A stretch of DNA of 64,000 nucleotides from an uncultured Dehalococcoidia bacterium (GTDB lineage: Bacteria; Chloroflexota; Dehalococcoidia; Lucifugimonadales; UBA3495), in assembly GCA_958295765.1 (NCBI GenBank), contig CATQHB010000002.1:462424-526423 (forward strand), given 5' to 3'. Of this stretch, positions 43,230 to 51,439 are shown in pieces. Made by a program: the position numbers and the translations under genes. The stretch's first letter is position 1; every line of letters starts with the position of its first letter. The notes below the pieces were generated by a model. The model was not told the origin of the DNA and made no database searches. It saw nothing but the letters and a program-made list of their open reading frames with translations.

Positions 43230-43534
43230 TCCCGGCTCTCCCGCTCCGGTGGCTCGGCCAGCACGTTCAAGAACAGGACGGCCGCGCTGACCACCAGCAG
43301 GGGAATGGTGATTAGCACGGAGGCCCAGGCGGCCGGGACGGTGGCGGCAGTGGTAACGGCCAGGGAAGCGGTGCAGGGGCCGACCGTCTCCCGGATGGGC
43401 GCCGGCCAACGCCAAAACCGGATCGTATCCGGCAGGCTGGGCCGCCAGCCGATTTGGAGTCCGCAATAGGCGCAATTTTCGGCGGTGGGCCGGTTGGCCG
43501 TTCCACAACGACGGCAAATAAACTCGCGTCGCAT
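43226..43534 (-). CDS. Zinc-ribbon membrane protein
   Basis: A 102-residue protein starting at ATG 43534 (MRREFICRRCGTANRPTAEN). A zinc ribbon is formed by CRRC and CAYC about 15 residues apart. A hydrophobic C-terminal helix (ASVLITIPLLVVSAAVLFL) anchors it in the membrane. It is translationally coupled (ATGA) to the CoA-transferase gene. Function unknown. Confidence 0.65.
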   Translation of the reverse strand: MRREFICRRCGTANRPTAENCAYCGLQIGWRPSLPDTIRFWRWPAPIRETVGPCTASLAVTTAATVPAAWASVLITIPLLVVSAAVLFLNVLAEPPERESRE

Positions 43535-43667
43535 AGCGCTGCCCCGCCGGGGCCTTGCCTTGCCTGGCCCCGATTTCCGTTGGGCCACAGCCTACCATAG
43601 AGTTGGGGAATTGACTATATCGGGGGCTTTTCAACCAGAGCAACCCAAGACTAAGGCACCCAAGCAA

Positions 43668-43764
43668 CCGTCGTTCCGGCGAAAGCCGGAATCCAGGAAA
43701 TCCCCGGGGAAAGAGCGTGCTGGCTACAGAGGGTTCTGGATTCCGGCTTTCGCCGGAACGACGG
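43668..43764. repeat. MITE-like 97-bp inverted-repeat element, copy 5
   Basis: Same arms; the centre is in the copy-2 orientation (GGAAATCCCCGGGGAAAGAG). It is preceded by CAACCAGAGCAACCCAAG, the reverse complement of the usual tail. Confidence 0.85.
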
Positions 43765-43848
43765 TTTTATGCTGCGATTACCCGGCTTTTCAACCAGGCC
43801 GATGGCAAAACCGCGTTCAGACGGCAAAGCCGCGTTGGTGATAAACCC

Positions 43849-43912
43849 CGCTCATGGTGAGCTTGTCGAACCACCCCTGCACCGCATCCTTCGACAAGCT
43901 CAGGATGAGCGG
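43849..43912. repeat. Family-B inverted repeat
   Basis: CGCTCATGGTGAGCTTGTCG pairs with CGACAAGCTCAGGATGAGCG. The gap 43535-44019 has this and the element above but no gene. Confidence 0.8.
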
Positions 43913-44019
43913 TTTTGCGTCCCGGTGTCCCGGTGGGAAAATACCTACCCCCCAGCCCGGTTGATTCCCCGCCTTTTGGCTATTACAATCCCCCTGAATC
44001 TGACCGGCAAGGCGGTTTT

Positions 44020-44823
44020 ATGACGCAGCATTACCCTCAGGGCAGCGCGCCGCAGCGGATGTTCGGCGCTCAGGCGGCGGCCTATGCTACCAGCCAAGTG
44101 CACGTCAGCGACGACCGGCTGACCGCAATGCGGCGGCTGGCGGTGGAATGGGCGGCCGGCAACGGCGGCAGCGGGGGGTGGGTCATCGACCTGGGAACCG
44201 GCGCCGGGTTCACCGCCTTTGCCGTAGCCGACTGCTGCCGGCAGGTGTTAGCCAGCGACATCACCCGGCCGATGCTGGAGCAGACCCGCCGCCTCGGACT
44301 GGAACGTCAGGTGTCCAACCTGTCCTTGAGCCAGAATAGGGCCGAGGCCCTGCCCATCGCCAGCGAGTCCGTTGACCTGGTTACCTGCCGCGCCGCCGGC
44401 CACCATTTCACCGATTTGGGGGCCGCCCTGGACGAAATCCGGCGTATCCTCAAGCCCGGCGGCGCCCTGATAATGGCCGACAGCGTTGCCCCGGATGACG
44501 CCGCGCTCCACGCCTGGCTGAATGACGTGGAAGTGCGGCGGGACTACAGCCACGTAGAAAACCGCCAGGTCTCCGTCCTGCTGCAAATGCTGGCCGACCG
44601 GAATCTGACCATCCAGCATCAGGAACCGGAACAGACCCGGATGACTTTCAACGAGTGGGTAGCCCGCACCGCCACGCCGGAAGCCGAGGTAGCAACCCTG
44701 CGCCGGGACTTCCGCAACGCCTCCCCCCAAGTCAAAGAAGCCTTTGAGATTCAGGAAACAGCAGACGGGAATGACCTCAGCTTTGCCTGGCCCTGCCTCA
44801 TTTTCCGGGCAGTCAAGGAGTAA
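44020..44823 (+). CDS. Class I SAM-dependent methyltransferase (UbiE/Methyltransf_11 type)
   Basis: A 267-residue methyltransferase; ATG 44020 is chosen since the family's region begins right after it (RMFGAQAAAYATSQVHVSDD). Motif I is VIDLGTGAGFTAFAV near residue 52; motif post I VLASDITRPML follows, and VDLVTCRAAGHHFTDLGAAL and LKPGGALIMADSV are motifs II and III. This is the profile of ubiquinone/menaquinone or small-molecule methyltransferases. The substrate is unknown. It faces the SMP-30 gene across an inverted repeat. Confidence 0.88.
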   Translation: MTQHYPQGSAPQRMFGAQAAAYATSQVHVSDDRLTAMRRLAVEWAAGNGGSGGWVIDLGTGAGFTAFAVADCCRQVLASDITRPMLEQTRRLGLERQVSNLSLSQNRAEALPIASESVDLVTCRAAGHHFTDLGAALDEIRRILKPGGALIMADSVAPDDAALHAWLNDVEVRRDYSHVENRQVSVLLQMLADRNLTIQHQEPEQTRMTFNEWVARTATPEAEVATLRRDFRNASPQVKEAFEIQETADGNDLSFAWPCLIFRAVKE

Positions 44824-44832
44824 AGACGGGAT

Positions 44833-44915
44833 TATCCACGAAGGGACACGAAGAACCACGAAGATATAATTAAAAACTAAAAAACTTCGTGCCCCTTCGT
44901 GCCCCTTCGTGGATA
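44833..44915. terminator. Inverted repeat at a convergent gene junction
   Basis: TATCCACGAAGGGACACGAA pairs with the right arm ending CCCCTTCGTGGATA; the loop is A/T-rich (ATATAATTAAAAACTAAAAA). It is the same CACGAAGGG family as 19406-19532 and again lies between two convergent genes, consistent with a bidirectional terminator. Confidence 0.6.
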
Positions 44916-44932
44916 AAATAAATGTATCTACC

Positions 44933-45778
44933 CTAGAACACTGCCCGGCCCGGTGTGTTTGTCCTGATGCTGTATAGGCCGGTTCGGGCTGTTACGTAGA
45001 TTGTTTGGTAGTCGGCGCCGCCGAAGCAGAGGTTGGCCGGCAGTTGGGGAAAGGGAATCGTCCCCAGGTGTTCCCCCTCCGGGGTGATTAGCCACAGCCC
45101 GCCGGGGCCGGTTACGTACAGGTTCCCCTGGCTATCCACCTTCATCCCGTCCGGCCCGCCCTGGTCTGCCGTGTCCATATCCACCAGTACCGCCGGCGCG
45201 CCCAGGGTCAGGTCGGCGTTCACTGGAAAGGCCAGGACGTGGCGGTTGCGAGAGTCGTCCACGTACAGGATGGACTCATCCAGGGAAAAGGCCAGGCCGT
45301 TGGGCCGGTTCATCTCCCGGTTCAGCAGAGTAACTGCGCCGTCCGGGTCCAAGCGGTACACGCCGTTAAAGCCCTGCTCCCCCGGCTCCGGGTCGATGCC
45401 GTAGGGTGGGTCGGTAAAGAAAATCGCCCCGCCGGAGTGGACTACGATGTCATTAGGACTGTTCAGCCGCTTGCCGTCGTAGTGGCCGGCCAGCGGTTCC
45501 ATCGCCCCGCCGTCGCCCATCCGGGATACCTGACGGCCCCCGTGTTCGCCAGCCAGCAGCCGGCCCTGCCGGTCAAAGGTCAGCCCGTTGGAGTTGCGGC
45601 TGGGCGAAATAAACGGCTCCGGCCGGCCGCCGGGACGGTAGCGGTAAATGGTATCCGCCGGAATGTCGCTGAACAGCAGATAGCCGTCCGGGTGCCACAC
45701 CGGCCCCTCGGTGAACTCAAAACCCTCGGCAACTACCGCCGGTTCCTGCTCCGGTATTAAGTCGCGCAACATAATCAC
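44933..45778 (-). CDS. SMP-30/gluconolactonase family protein
   Basis: A 281-residue six-bladed beta-propeller of the SMP-30/gluconolactonase family, Ca- or Zn-dependent lactone hydrolases. Metal-ligand segments are visible: EGFEFTEGPVWHPDG (Glu near residue 22), RLNSPNDIVVHSGG (Asn near 107), RPNGLAFSLDESILY (Asn near 160) and the PDGMKVDSQGNLY segment with Asp near 211. Length is typical. The lactone (sugar or other) is unknown. It ends just past the inverted repeat, facing the methyltransferase. Confidence 0.9.
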   Translation of the reverse strand: MIMLRDLIPEQEPAVVAEGFEFTEGPVWHPDGYLLFSDIPADTIYRYRPGGRPEPFISPSRNSNGLTFDRQGRLLAGEHGGRQVSRMGDGGAMEPLAGHYDGKRLNSPNDIVVHSGGAIFFTDPPYGIDPEPGEQGFNGVYRLDPDGAVTLLNREMNRPNGLAFSLDESILYVDDSRNRHVLAFPVNADLTLGAPAVLVDMDTADQGGPDGMKVDSQGNLYVTGPGGLWLITPEGEHLGTIPFPQLPANLCFGGADYQTIYVTARTGLYSIRTNTPGRAVF

Positions 45779-45800
45779 CTCAATTGCCTTGATGGATTTT

Positions 45801-47327
45801 CTACCCTCCGGCTAACGCCCGCAGCGCCGCCAGCACTTTAACCGTTGCCTCCGTGTCCTTCTTGCAATACTCCAGCAAATCTTGCCGGATTTGCGCCCGT
45901 TCCGGTTCCGGCGTGTCGGCGGCGATCAGCCGCCAATAGGAGGATGACGCCGCCGACCCTTCCTGTATCTCCAGGTCGCTGTAGTCATCGCCGGGAACCA
46001 GCGCCGGAAACACGGATTTCAAGGAAAAGCTGCCGTGAAAGTCGGGATGATAGTAGTTGTCCCGGACCAACTGGCACAGGTCATACAGCCGGTCGCTCAA
46101 GGCGGCCAGGGGCTGGGCGTACCGGGGAAAGGCCGCCGCCAATTCTTTCAGCATCCGCTCTTCGTAACCGGAGTAAACCACAATGGAACCGGCCGGCGGC
46201 ACGGCCTCCAGCAGGCTGGTAATCGCCCGTTCCCGGGGTTCGGCGGCATCGTCGTTGAGAAACTCCCGGTGGCTCAACCGGCCGTCCGTTTCCTGGATAT
46301 GGAGCGACCACTGAAAGGTTATGGTCTGATAGGGCCGGGTTCCCACGTAAAGGGGCAGGGCCGGCATAAAGGTCTCAAAGTCCAGAAAGCTGACCGGAAA
46401 GTCCAGCGCGGTCAAGTCTGCGGCCAACTGCGGGCCGACAAAGGTCTGCCCGGTAACCACGCTCTCCCGTATCCGTTTGTTCATACTGGAAATCCCGGGA
46501 AAACCGGACGGTATGCGGCCAATCTCCCGGATGCCGGCCGCGGTCAGTTCCTTAAAAACCCGGGAGTTTTCGGAGACCCCATATAATTCAATGATTGGGT
46601 TTTCGAGGGAGTTTTCCGGCGCATCCTGGTGGCAGTGTCCATAAAAGGAACACTGGTAAGGCTTTTTGCAGTGGGCGCCGATGGCGATGTCCGGCGGCGC
46701 GTCCTGCTGCAACGCGGCCCACATCCGGGCCAGGTCGGCCGGGACGCTATCGGCTACGAACTGCCGGGCCGCCTCGGTAACGTCGGTCAGGGAAAAGAGC
46801 TGTTCCAGGTCATAGTCGCCGCCCGGATAAACGTAATCCCGGTTCAAGTGCATCAAGTAAGCCCGGTTGACCGGAATCCCCGATTGCTCCAGCACGTACA
46901 ACTGAATCGCCACGTCAGCGAGATGGCGGTCCGCATCGTACCTGGTAGTGGACTTGACCTCCATTAAGTCAAAAGCGCCGTTGCCGGTGGGGTTGAGGAT
47001 GTCCGCCCGGATTCGGATACCCTCGAAGTTAAAGGCGGCTTCGTACAGCGGCGGCGGTTGCGGGTTGTTCAGCAAGTTCCCGGTGGCAGTTACCGCCGCT
47101 TGGTGGTGGAAGTGGTCTTCCTCAACCAATAGGCCGCCGGGAAAGCGTTGCCGGGCCAGTTCGCCCACCCGGTTGCCGGTGTCAAAGAGGGCCTGCGTGC
47201 GGGCGTCCACTTCGTCGGCCAGGTCGTAGTGGTAACAATACAGGTAAAGCCGCTTCAGGCACTGGAGGCCGTAAGTGAATCGGGATTTGGACAGCGTAGC
47301 AGCGCGGCGGGTAGTCATTGGCGTCAA
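45801..47327 (-). CDS. DUF2779 protein: PD-(D/E)XK nuclease plus DEDD exonuclease-like domain
   Basis: A 508-residue protein of the DUF2779 family. Its N-terminal half is RecB-like: KSRFTYGLQCLKRLYLYCYH, RADILNPTG...FDLMEVKSTT (D...E-x-K) and the QLYVLEQSGI helix; Cys residues in CKKPYQCSFYGHCH look like an Fe-S or zinc site. The C-terminal half resembles a DEDD 3'-5' exonuclease: FLDFETFMPALPLYVG, VVYSGYEERMLKELAAAF, RLYDLCQLV and LLEYCKKDTEATVKVL. Family members are often near CRISPR or defence genes but no biological role is certain. No CRISPR array is seen in the window. Confidence 0.85.
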   Translation of the reverse strand: MTPMTTRRAATLSKSRFTYGLQCLKRLYLYCYHYDLADEVDARTQALFDTGNRVGELARQRFPGGLLVEEDHFHHQAAVTATGNLLNNPQPPPLYEAAFNFEGIRIRADILNPTGNGAFDLMEVKSTTRYDADRHLADVAIQLYVLEQSGIPVNRAYLMHLNRDYVYPGGDYDLEQLFSLTDVTEAARQFVADSVPADLARMWAALQQDAPPDIAIGAHCKKPYQCSFYGHCHQDAPENSLENPIIELYGVSENSRVFKELTAAGIREIGRIPSGFPGISSMNKRIRESVVTGQTFVGPQLAADLTALDFPVSFLDFETFMPALPLYVGTRPYQTITFQWSLHIQETDGRLSHREFLNDDAAEPRERAITSLLEAVPPAGSIVVYSGYEERMLKELAAAFPRYAQPLAALSDRLYDLCQLVRDNYYHPDFHGSFSLKSVFPALVPGDDYSDLEIQEGSAASSSYWRLIAADTPEPERAQIRQDLLEYCKKDTEATVKVLAALRALAGG

Positions 47328-47452
47328 CTCCTGAGATTATTCTGCATAACTATATATAGGCCGAACTGGGGGTAATGTAAAGGGCTTTGGTCTGCCGGCA
47401 AGGCACAAGCGAAGTCTGCGGCAATAACAAAACCTATGATAAACCCGTCAAA

Positions 47453-47549
47453 CCGTCGTTCCGGCGAAAGCCGGAATCCAGAACACTCGGTAGCCGGCAC
47501 ATCTTTTCCGGGAGGATTTCCTGGATTCCGGCTTTCGCCGGAACGACGG
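47453..47549. repeat. MITE-like 97-bp inverted-repeat element, copy 6
   Basis: Same arms and copy-1 orientation (ACACTCGGTAGCCGGCACAT in the centre), tail GGTTGCTTGGGTTGCCTTGG follows. The gap 47328-47684 has no gene. Confidence 0.85.
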
Positions 47550-47684
47550 TTGCTTGGGTTGCCTTGGTTAAAACGCTGTTACTTGGCCCAACTGCCAACC
47601 CCCCTTGCCTTGCTTGCGGCGGTGTATATAATTGGGGGTAACTGTTGCCCGGAATTGAACTACTGAATTAAGGAGGAGTAACTG

Positions 47685-49055
47685 ATGGGCGCAACTGAAA
47701 CCATCGCCAAGTGGATTGTGAATACCAGCTATGAGGACATTCCCCCGGAGGCCATTAGAGTCGCCAATGAGTCCTGCTTTGACCTGCTGGGCGTAATCCT
47801 GGCCGGGTCTGCCCAGCCGGTGGGGGAGATTATCCAGCAGTACGTAGATGACAACGGCGGCTCCCGCCAGGCCACGGTGCTGGCCTCGGGCTTGCAGACT
47901 TCCCTGGCTAACGCCGCTTTAGCCAACGGCACCATGGGCCACGCCCTGGACTATGACGACTTCGGCGGCTTCGGCCATCCCACCGTCGCCATTTTCCCGG
48001 CCCTGCTGGCCCTGGGGGAGAACCTGGGTTCCACCGGCCGGGACCTGCTGGAGGCTTACGTTGTCGGCTGCGAACTGGGCCTGGCCTTGCAGCACACCAC
48101 CAAGTACGCCCAGATGGAGCGGGGTTTTCACAGCACCGCCGTCATTGGCCGGATGGCCGCCACCGCCGCCTGTGCCAAGCTGCTGGGCCTGGACGAGGAG
48201 CGGACGGTTATCGCCCTGGGCATCGCCGGCTCCATGGCCAGCGGGGTGATTCACAACTTCGGCACGATGGTCAAGCCGCTCCACGCCGGCCTGACCTGCC
48301 GGGACGGGGTGATGGCGGCCCAACTGGCCCAGCGGGGCTTTACCGCCGGCCACCAGATTTTTGAGCATCCCCTGGGCTTTACCACCCCGGTGTTGGGCGA
48401 GGGCATTTATGACCTGAACGAAATGGCGGAGAACCTGGGCCACCCCTTCCGGGTGCAGGACGCCCTGATTATCAAGAAGTACCCCTGCTGCGGCGGCAAC
48501 CACGCCATGCTGGACAGCCTGTTCAGCCTGATGCGGGAGCATAACTTCACCTGGGAAGACGTTGCCGGCGCCGAGGTGGACCAGTCCTACCTGTCGATCG
48601 TGATGCTCTACCCGGAGCCGGATGACGAGCTGAAGGGGAAGTTCAGCGCCAAGTATAACGTGGCGGCGGCCCTGGTGGACGGGGAGATAAGCATCGACAC
48701 CTTCAGCGAGGAGAAAATCGCTGACCCGGAGATTCGGGAGGCGATGGACAAGGTGAATATGCGGGTCTTTACCAAGTGGGAAGAGGGTTCGGGCGAGGTG
48801 CTGAAGGGCCTGCCGGTACGCATCACCCTGAAGGATGGCCGCACCTTTGAGCACATCACCGACCGGGATATGATTCTGGGCGGCGCCAAGAACCCCTGGG
48901 GCTTTGACAGCATCAAGGGCAAGTTCGAGGTCAACGCCGGCCTGGCCCTGCCCGAAGACCGGGTAGCCGAAACCATGGAAACCTGGGCCGACATCGGAGA
49001 GGTCAACGACCTGTCCGGCGCCATCAAGAGCACCTTGGTGGGGATTGGGAAGTAG
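47685..49055 (+). CDS. MmgE/PrpD family protein
   Basis: A 456-residue member of the MmgE/PrpD family (2-methylcitrate dehydratase and related cis-aconitate-decarboxylase-type enzymes). Family segments: SCFDLLGVILAG, ALANGTMGHALDYDDF, YVVGCELGLAL, GFHSTAVIGRMAATAACAKL, VKPLHAGLTCRDGVMAA and KKYPCCGGNHAMLDSLFSLM. ATG with AGGAGGAGTAAC upstream. Substrate not determinable: several branched tricarboxylates fit. No prpB or prpC neighbour. Confidence 0.92.
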   Translation: MGATETIAKWIVNTSYEDIPPEAIRVANESCFDLLGVILAGSAQPVGEIIQQYVDDNGGSRQATVLASGLQTSLANAALANGTMGHALDYDDFGGFGHPTVAIFPALLALGENLGSTGRDLLEAYVVGCELGLALQHTTKYAQMERGFHSTAVIGRMAATAACAKLLGLDEERTVIALGIAGSMASGVIHNFGTMVKPLHAGLTCRDGVMAAQLAQRGFTAGHQIFEHPLGFTTPVLGEGIYDLNEMAENLGHPFRVQDALIIKKYPCCGGNHAMLDSLFSLMREHNFTWEDVAGAEVDQSYLSIVMLYPEPDDELKGKFSAKYNVAAALVDGEISIDTFSEEKIADPEIREAMDKVNMRVFTKWEEGSGEVLKGLPVRITLKDGRTFEHITDRDMILGGAKNPWGFDSIKGKFEVNAGLALPEDRVAETMETWADIGEVNDLSGAIKSTLVGIGK

Positions 49056-49141
49056 CCAGACCAGGGGGGCGCCGCAACATAGGCTGCGGTGCTCCCTTGA
49101 CCACCGGTTAGATGAGCCTGTTAAAGAAACAGGAGGTTGAA

Positions 49142-49684
49142 ATGGAAGTGGCCGAGTTGTTTGAGAACGCTATTGAGTGGCTGCGAATTGAGTATCAGCG
49201 AGACGACTACGAAACATTCCGGTTTTCGGATGAAGAGGATTTAGTCGAATTGGTGGCAGACCGAATTAAGCAAGAGATTGAAAAATCGGGCTTGCCTTAC
49301 GAAGTGCGTAGAGAACATCTCTTATTGCAGTACCATGCCGAATTGCAGTACCATGCCGACTTGGTAATTCTCAACCGTGACGGTGTGGTTGAGGTAGCCG
49401 CGGAGTTCAAGTATTCACGCCGTGGTAGAGCTTCGGCGGACCCCTACTTTGGGAAAGGCATCTGGGATGAATTTAAGGAAGATGATTGGCGTATTCAGCA
49501 GTACGTTAAGCAAGGGAAAGCCAAGGTGGCTTACGCGCTGTTCATAGATGAGGCCGGCTACTTCCACAGTCGCTCCCTCCGGAGAAAGGTAAGGGATTCA
49601 CAGTGGCGGTATCCACAAGGAAGCAAATGGATAAATTGGGGGCAAGGCCGATGGGTTCTATGGGCGCAGGCAAGCCGGGACTAA
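49142..49684 (+). CDS. Uncharacterised protein with nuclease-like core
   Basis: A 180-residue protein. ATG 49142 was chosen for AGGAGG at 49131-49136. The middle reads YHADLVILNRDGVVEVAAEF followed by KYSRR, which could be a PD-(D/E)XK pattern (D...E-x-K). A tandem 18-bp duplication gives LQYHAELQYHAD just before this core. Lower GC than its neighbours. Its stop is directly next to the stop of the convergent PIN gene (49684/49685). No family recognised. Confidence 0.6.
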   Translation: MEVAELFENAIEWLRIEYQRDDYETFRFSDEEDLVELVADRIKQEIEKSGLPYEVRREHLLLQYHAELQYHADLVILNRDGVVEVAAEFKYSRRGRASADPYFGKGIWDEFKEDDWRIQQYVKQGKAKVAYALFIDEAGYFHSRSLRRKVRDSQWRYPQGSKWINWGQGRWVLWAQASRD

Positions 49685-50143
49685 TCATCCCCCGCCTTCC
49701 AACTCCTCATAAATCTCTAAAAACGCCGCCGCATTAACTATCCGCGTCCCCCGGAACGACCCCAAGGCCAGCAAATCATTATCCCCGGTAACTAGATAAT
49801 CGGCGTTGGCTTGCAAGCAGCAGGCCAGGACGGGGTCATCGTTGACATCCCGGGAAACGCCGGTTACTTGGACGGCGGGATGGATGATGTTAGCCCATTG
49901 GAGGAAACTGCCGAGCGACCCATCCAGTCGAGACCGGCTCCAGCCGAACCTGACGCCCAGCAGAGTTCGCTCCACTTCCCCCAGGATATATGGCGAGATA
50001 TAAACGTGAAACCCGCTGCTCCGGCCAAGGTTAATAGCTCTTTCCGGGGTTCCACCATAATGCCACCCGGAAATGATGATGTTGGCGTCCAGGACTACCC
50101 TAACCGGCCCGCCCCCACCGACGCCACTCTGCCCGATACCCAT
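49685..50143 (-). CDS. PIN-domain toxin-like ribonuclease
   Basis: A 152-residue PIN-domain protein of the type found in VapC-like toxin-antitoxin pairs. The acidic residues needed for metal are visible: VRVVLDANIIISGWHYG near the start, YILGEVERTLLG, VTGVSRDVNDDPVLACCLQA and ADYLVTGDNDLLAL. ATG 50143 is preferred, since earlier in-frame codons only overlap the upstream antitoxin gene. It overlaps the ribbon-helix-helix gene by 44 bases on the same strand, as in many type II modules. Confidence 0.85.
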   Translation of the reverse strand: MGIGQSGVGGGGPVRVVLDANIIISGWHYGGTPERAINLGRSSGFHVYISPYILGEVERTLLGVRFGWSRSRLDGSLGSFLQWANIIHPAVQVTGVSRDVNDDPVLACCLQANADYLVTGDNDLLALGSFRGTRIVNAAAFLEIYEELEGGG

Positions 50144-50753
50144 CGATAATCCTTTGCACTTCCTCTTCGGTAACGCCCGTTTCCTGGGCACGCTGGCGTC
50201 CGTATTCGAAAATGGCCGCCCATTCCCGGTCTTGCAGGTAGAACCGGAGCAGGGCGCGCAGCAAGGCGCTGCGGCTGATGCTAGTCCGGTCAATCATCCC
50301 GTCCATCAGGGATACCCGTTCCGGGGACAGGCATACCGACGCCTCCGCCAGGGGCGTCTCCGCCGGCGGTTCGTGCCAGGGCGGTACGGAGATGATGTTG
50401 ACGCCTTTGGGCCGCCGGGCGTCTCTTTCGCCGTCGATGTCGAACTCGTAGCGTAGCCGGGGGGACAAACCGGGGTAGCCCGGCGGCGGATTGGCCCGCA
50501 AATCATCAATCCGCCGATTGACCTTTTCCGGGTCGCGGCCCATTGACAGGGCCAGGTCTTGGCCCAACCCGCAAGCCAGCGTCCACTCGGCATCGGTGAT
50601 ATACGCCTCCAGCGCTGCCCGCAGCCAACCGCTGCGGGTGCCGCCCTCCGCGTCAATCAGGGCGTCCAGCTTTGCCGCCAACTCCGGGGGCAGGTAGGTG
50701 GTAACGGTTCTGCTTTTGCCTTTGCCTTTCATCGCTGCTTTTCCAATGGGCAT
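50100..50753 (-). CDS. Double ribbon-helix-helix antitoxin-like protein
   Basis: A 217-residue protein with two related RHH units. Unit 1 is at about residues 14-90: VTTYLPPELAAKLDALIDAE, then SGWLRAALEAYITDAEWTLA. Unit 2 is at about 138-212: ASVCLSPERVSLMDGMIDRT, then SRSALLRALLRFYLQDREWA. Each is followed by a similar charged helix ending in RRIDDLRA or QRIIDGYRAEW. Normal antitoxins have one RHH unit and dimerise; this one may be a single-chain dimer. It precedes and overlaps the PIN gene. ATG 50753 is given; ATG 50732 is possible. Confidence 0.78.
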   Translation of the reverse strand: MPIGKAAMKGKGKSRTVTTYLPPELAAKLDALIDAEGGTRSGWLRAALEAYITDAEWTLACGLGQDLALSMGRDPEKVNRRIDDLRANPPPGYPGLSPRLRYEFDIDGERDARRPKGVNIISVPPWHEPPAETPLAEASVCLSPERVSLMDGMIDRTSISRSALLRALLRFYLQDREWAAIFEYGRQRAQETGVTEEEVQRIIDGYRAEWRRWGRAG

Positions 50754-50805
50754 TTAAGTTGACCGGCCCGGCCCTGCGCCCTTTCACGCCTTGGCCCGGT
50801 AGGAA

Positions 50806-51234
50806 TTAGGGTTCAATGCGAATGGCGTCGCCCACCTTGATGGGGCCGCCGCTGATTACCATTGCCAGTATCCCCCGGCGGTGGTTCAGTTCTTCCCGCA
50901 GGCCCATGCGGATGGCGTCCATCTTGCCGCAGGGTTCGCACTCCCCCACAATCTCCAGGGTAACCTCGCTGCCGACAAAGAACACCTGCCCCGGCTTGGC
51001 CTGGGACAAATCCAGCCCGGAGGTGGTGATGTTCTCCTTTATCTGCCCGGGAGCCAGCTCAAACTTATCAAGGGTTTCCTTATCCATCACCAGCACCTGC
51101 CGGGCGTTGTTCACCAGGCAACTGCGGTCGCCCTCCAGCCCGCGGGCCGAAATGGCGGTGGCCTCGGTTACCGGGTCCGAGGGCGTGCCCTTAACCCGGG
51201 CCAGGTGCAGATTCAATATAGTCCCTTCCTGCAT
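50806..51234 (-). CDS. MOSC domain protein
   Basis: A 142-residue stand-alone MOSC domain, related to the C-terminus of molybdenum-cofactor sulfurase. It has ISARGLEGDRSCLVNN, QVLVMDKETLDKFELAPGQI, ENITTSGLDLSQAKPGQVFF and the Cys segment GECEPCGKMDAIRMGLR. MOSC proteins are predicted sulfur carriers, often for metal-sulfur cluster or molybdopterin assembly, which would fit the molybdenum-type proteins at 7711 and 63120. ATG start. Confidence 0.88.
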   Translation of the reverse strand: MQEGTILNLHLARVKGTPSDPVTEATAISARGLEGDRSCLVNNARQVLVMDKETLDKFELAPGQIKENITTSGLDLSQAKPGQVFFVGSEVTLEIVGECEPCGKMDAIRMGLREELNHRRGILAMVISGGPIKVGDAIRIEP

Positions 51235-51439
51235 TAGTCTCCCTCCCGAATCGTCCGGGGCGCCGGCTCCGGCGTTTCCCCGGCGGAATAAACAGTAGTT
51301 AGCGGAATTATAAAGTCCGGCGGTCTAAATTGCCAATTATAATTATTATGATAAGGTTAAAGTCCCTGGCCGAAACCGGCGGCGCGACCGATTTCCGGTA
51401 GGCAGTGGAAGGTGAAAGCAAAGATATAAGGGAGCGAAA

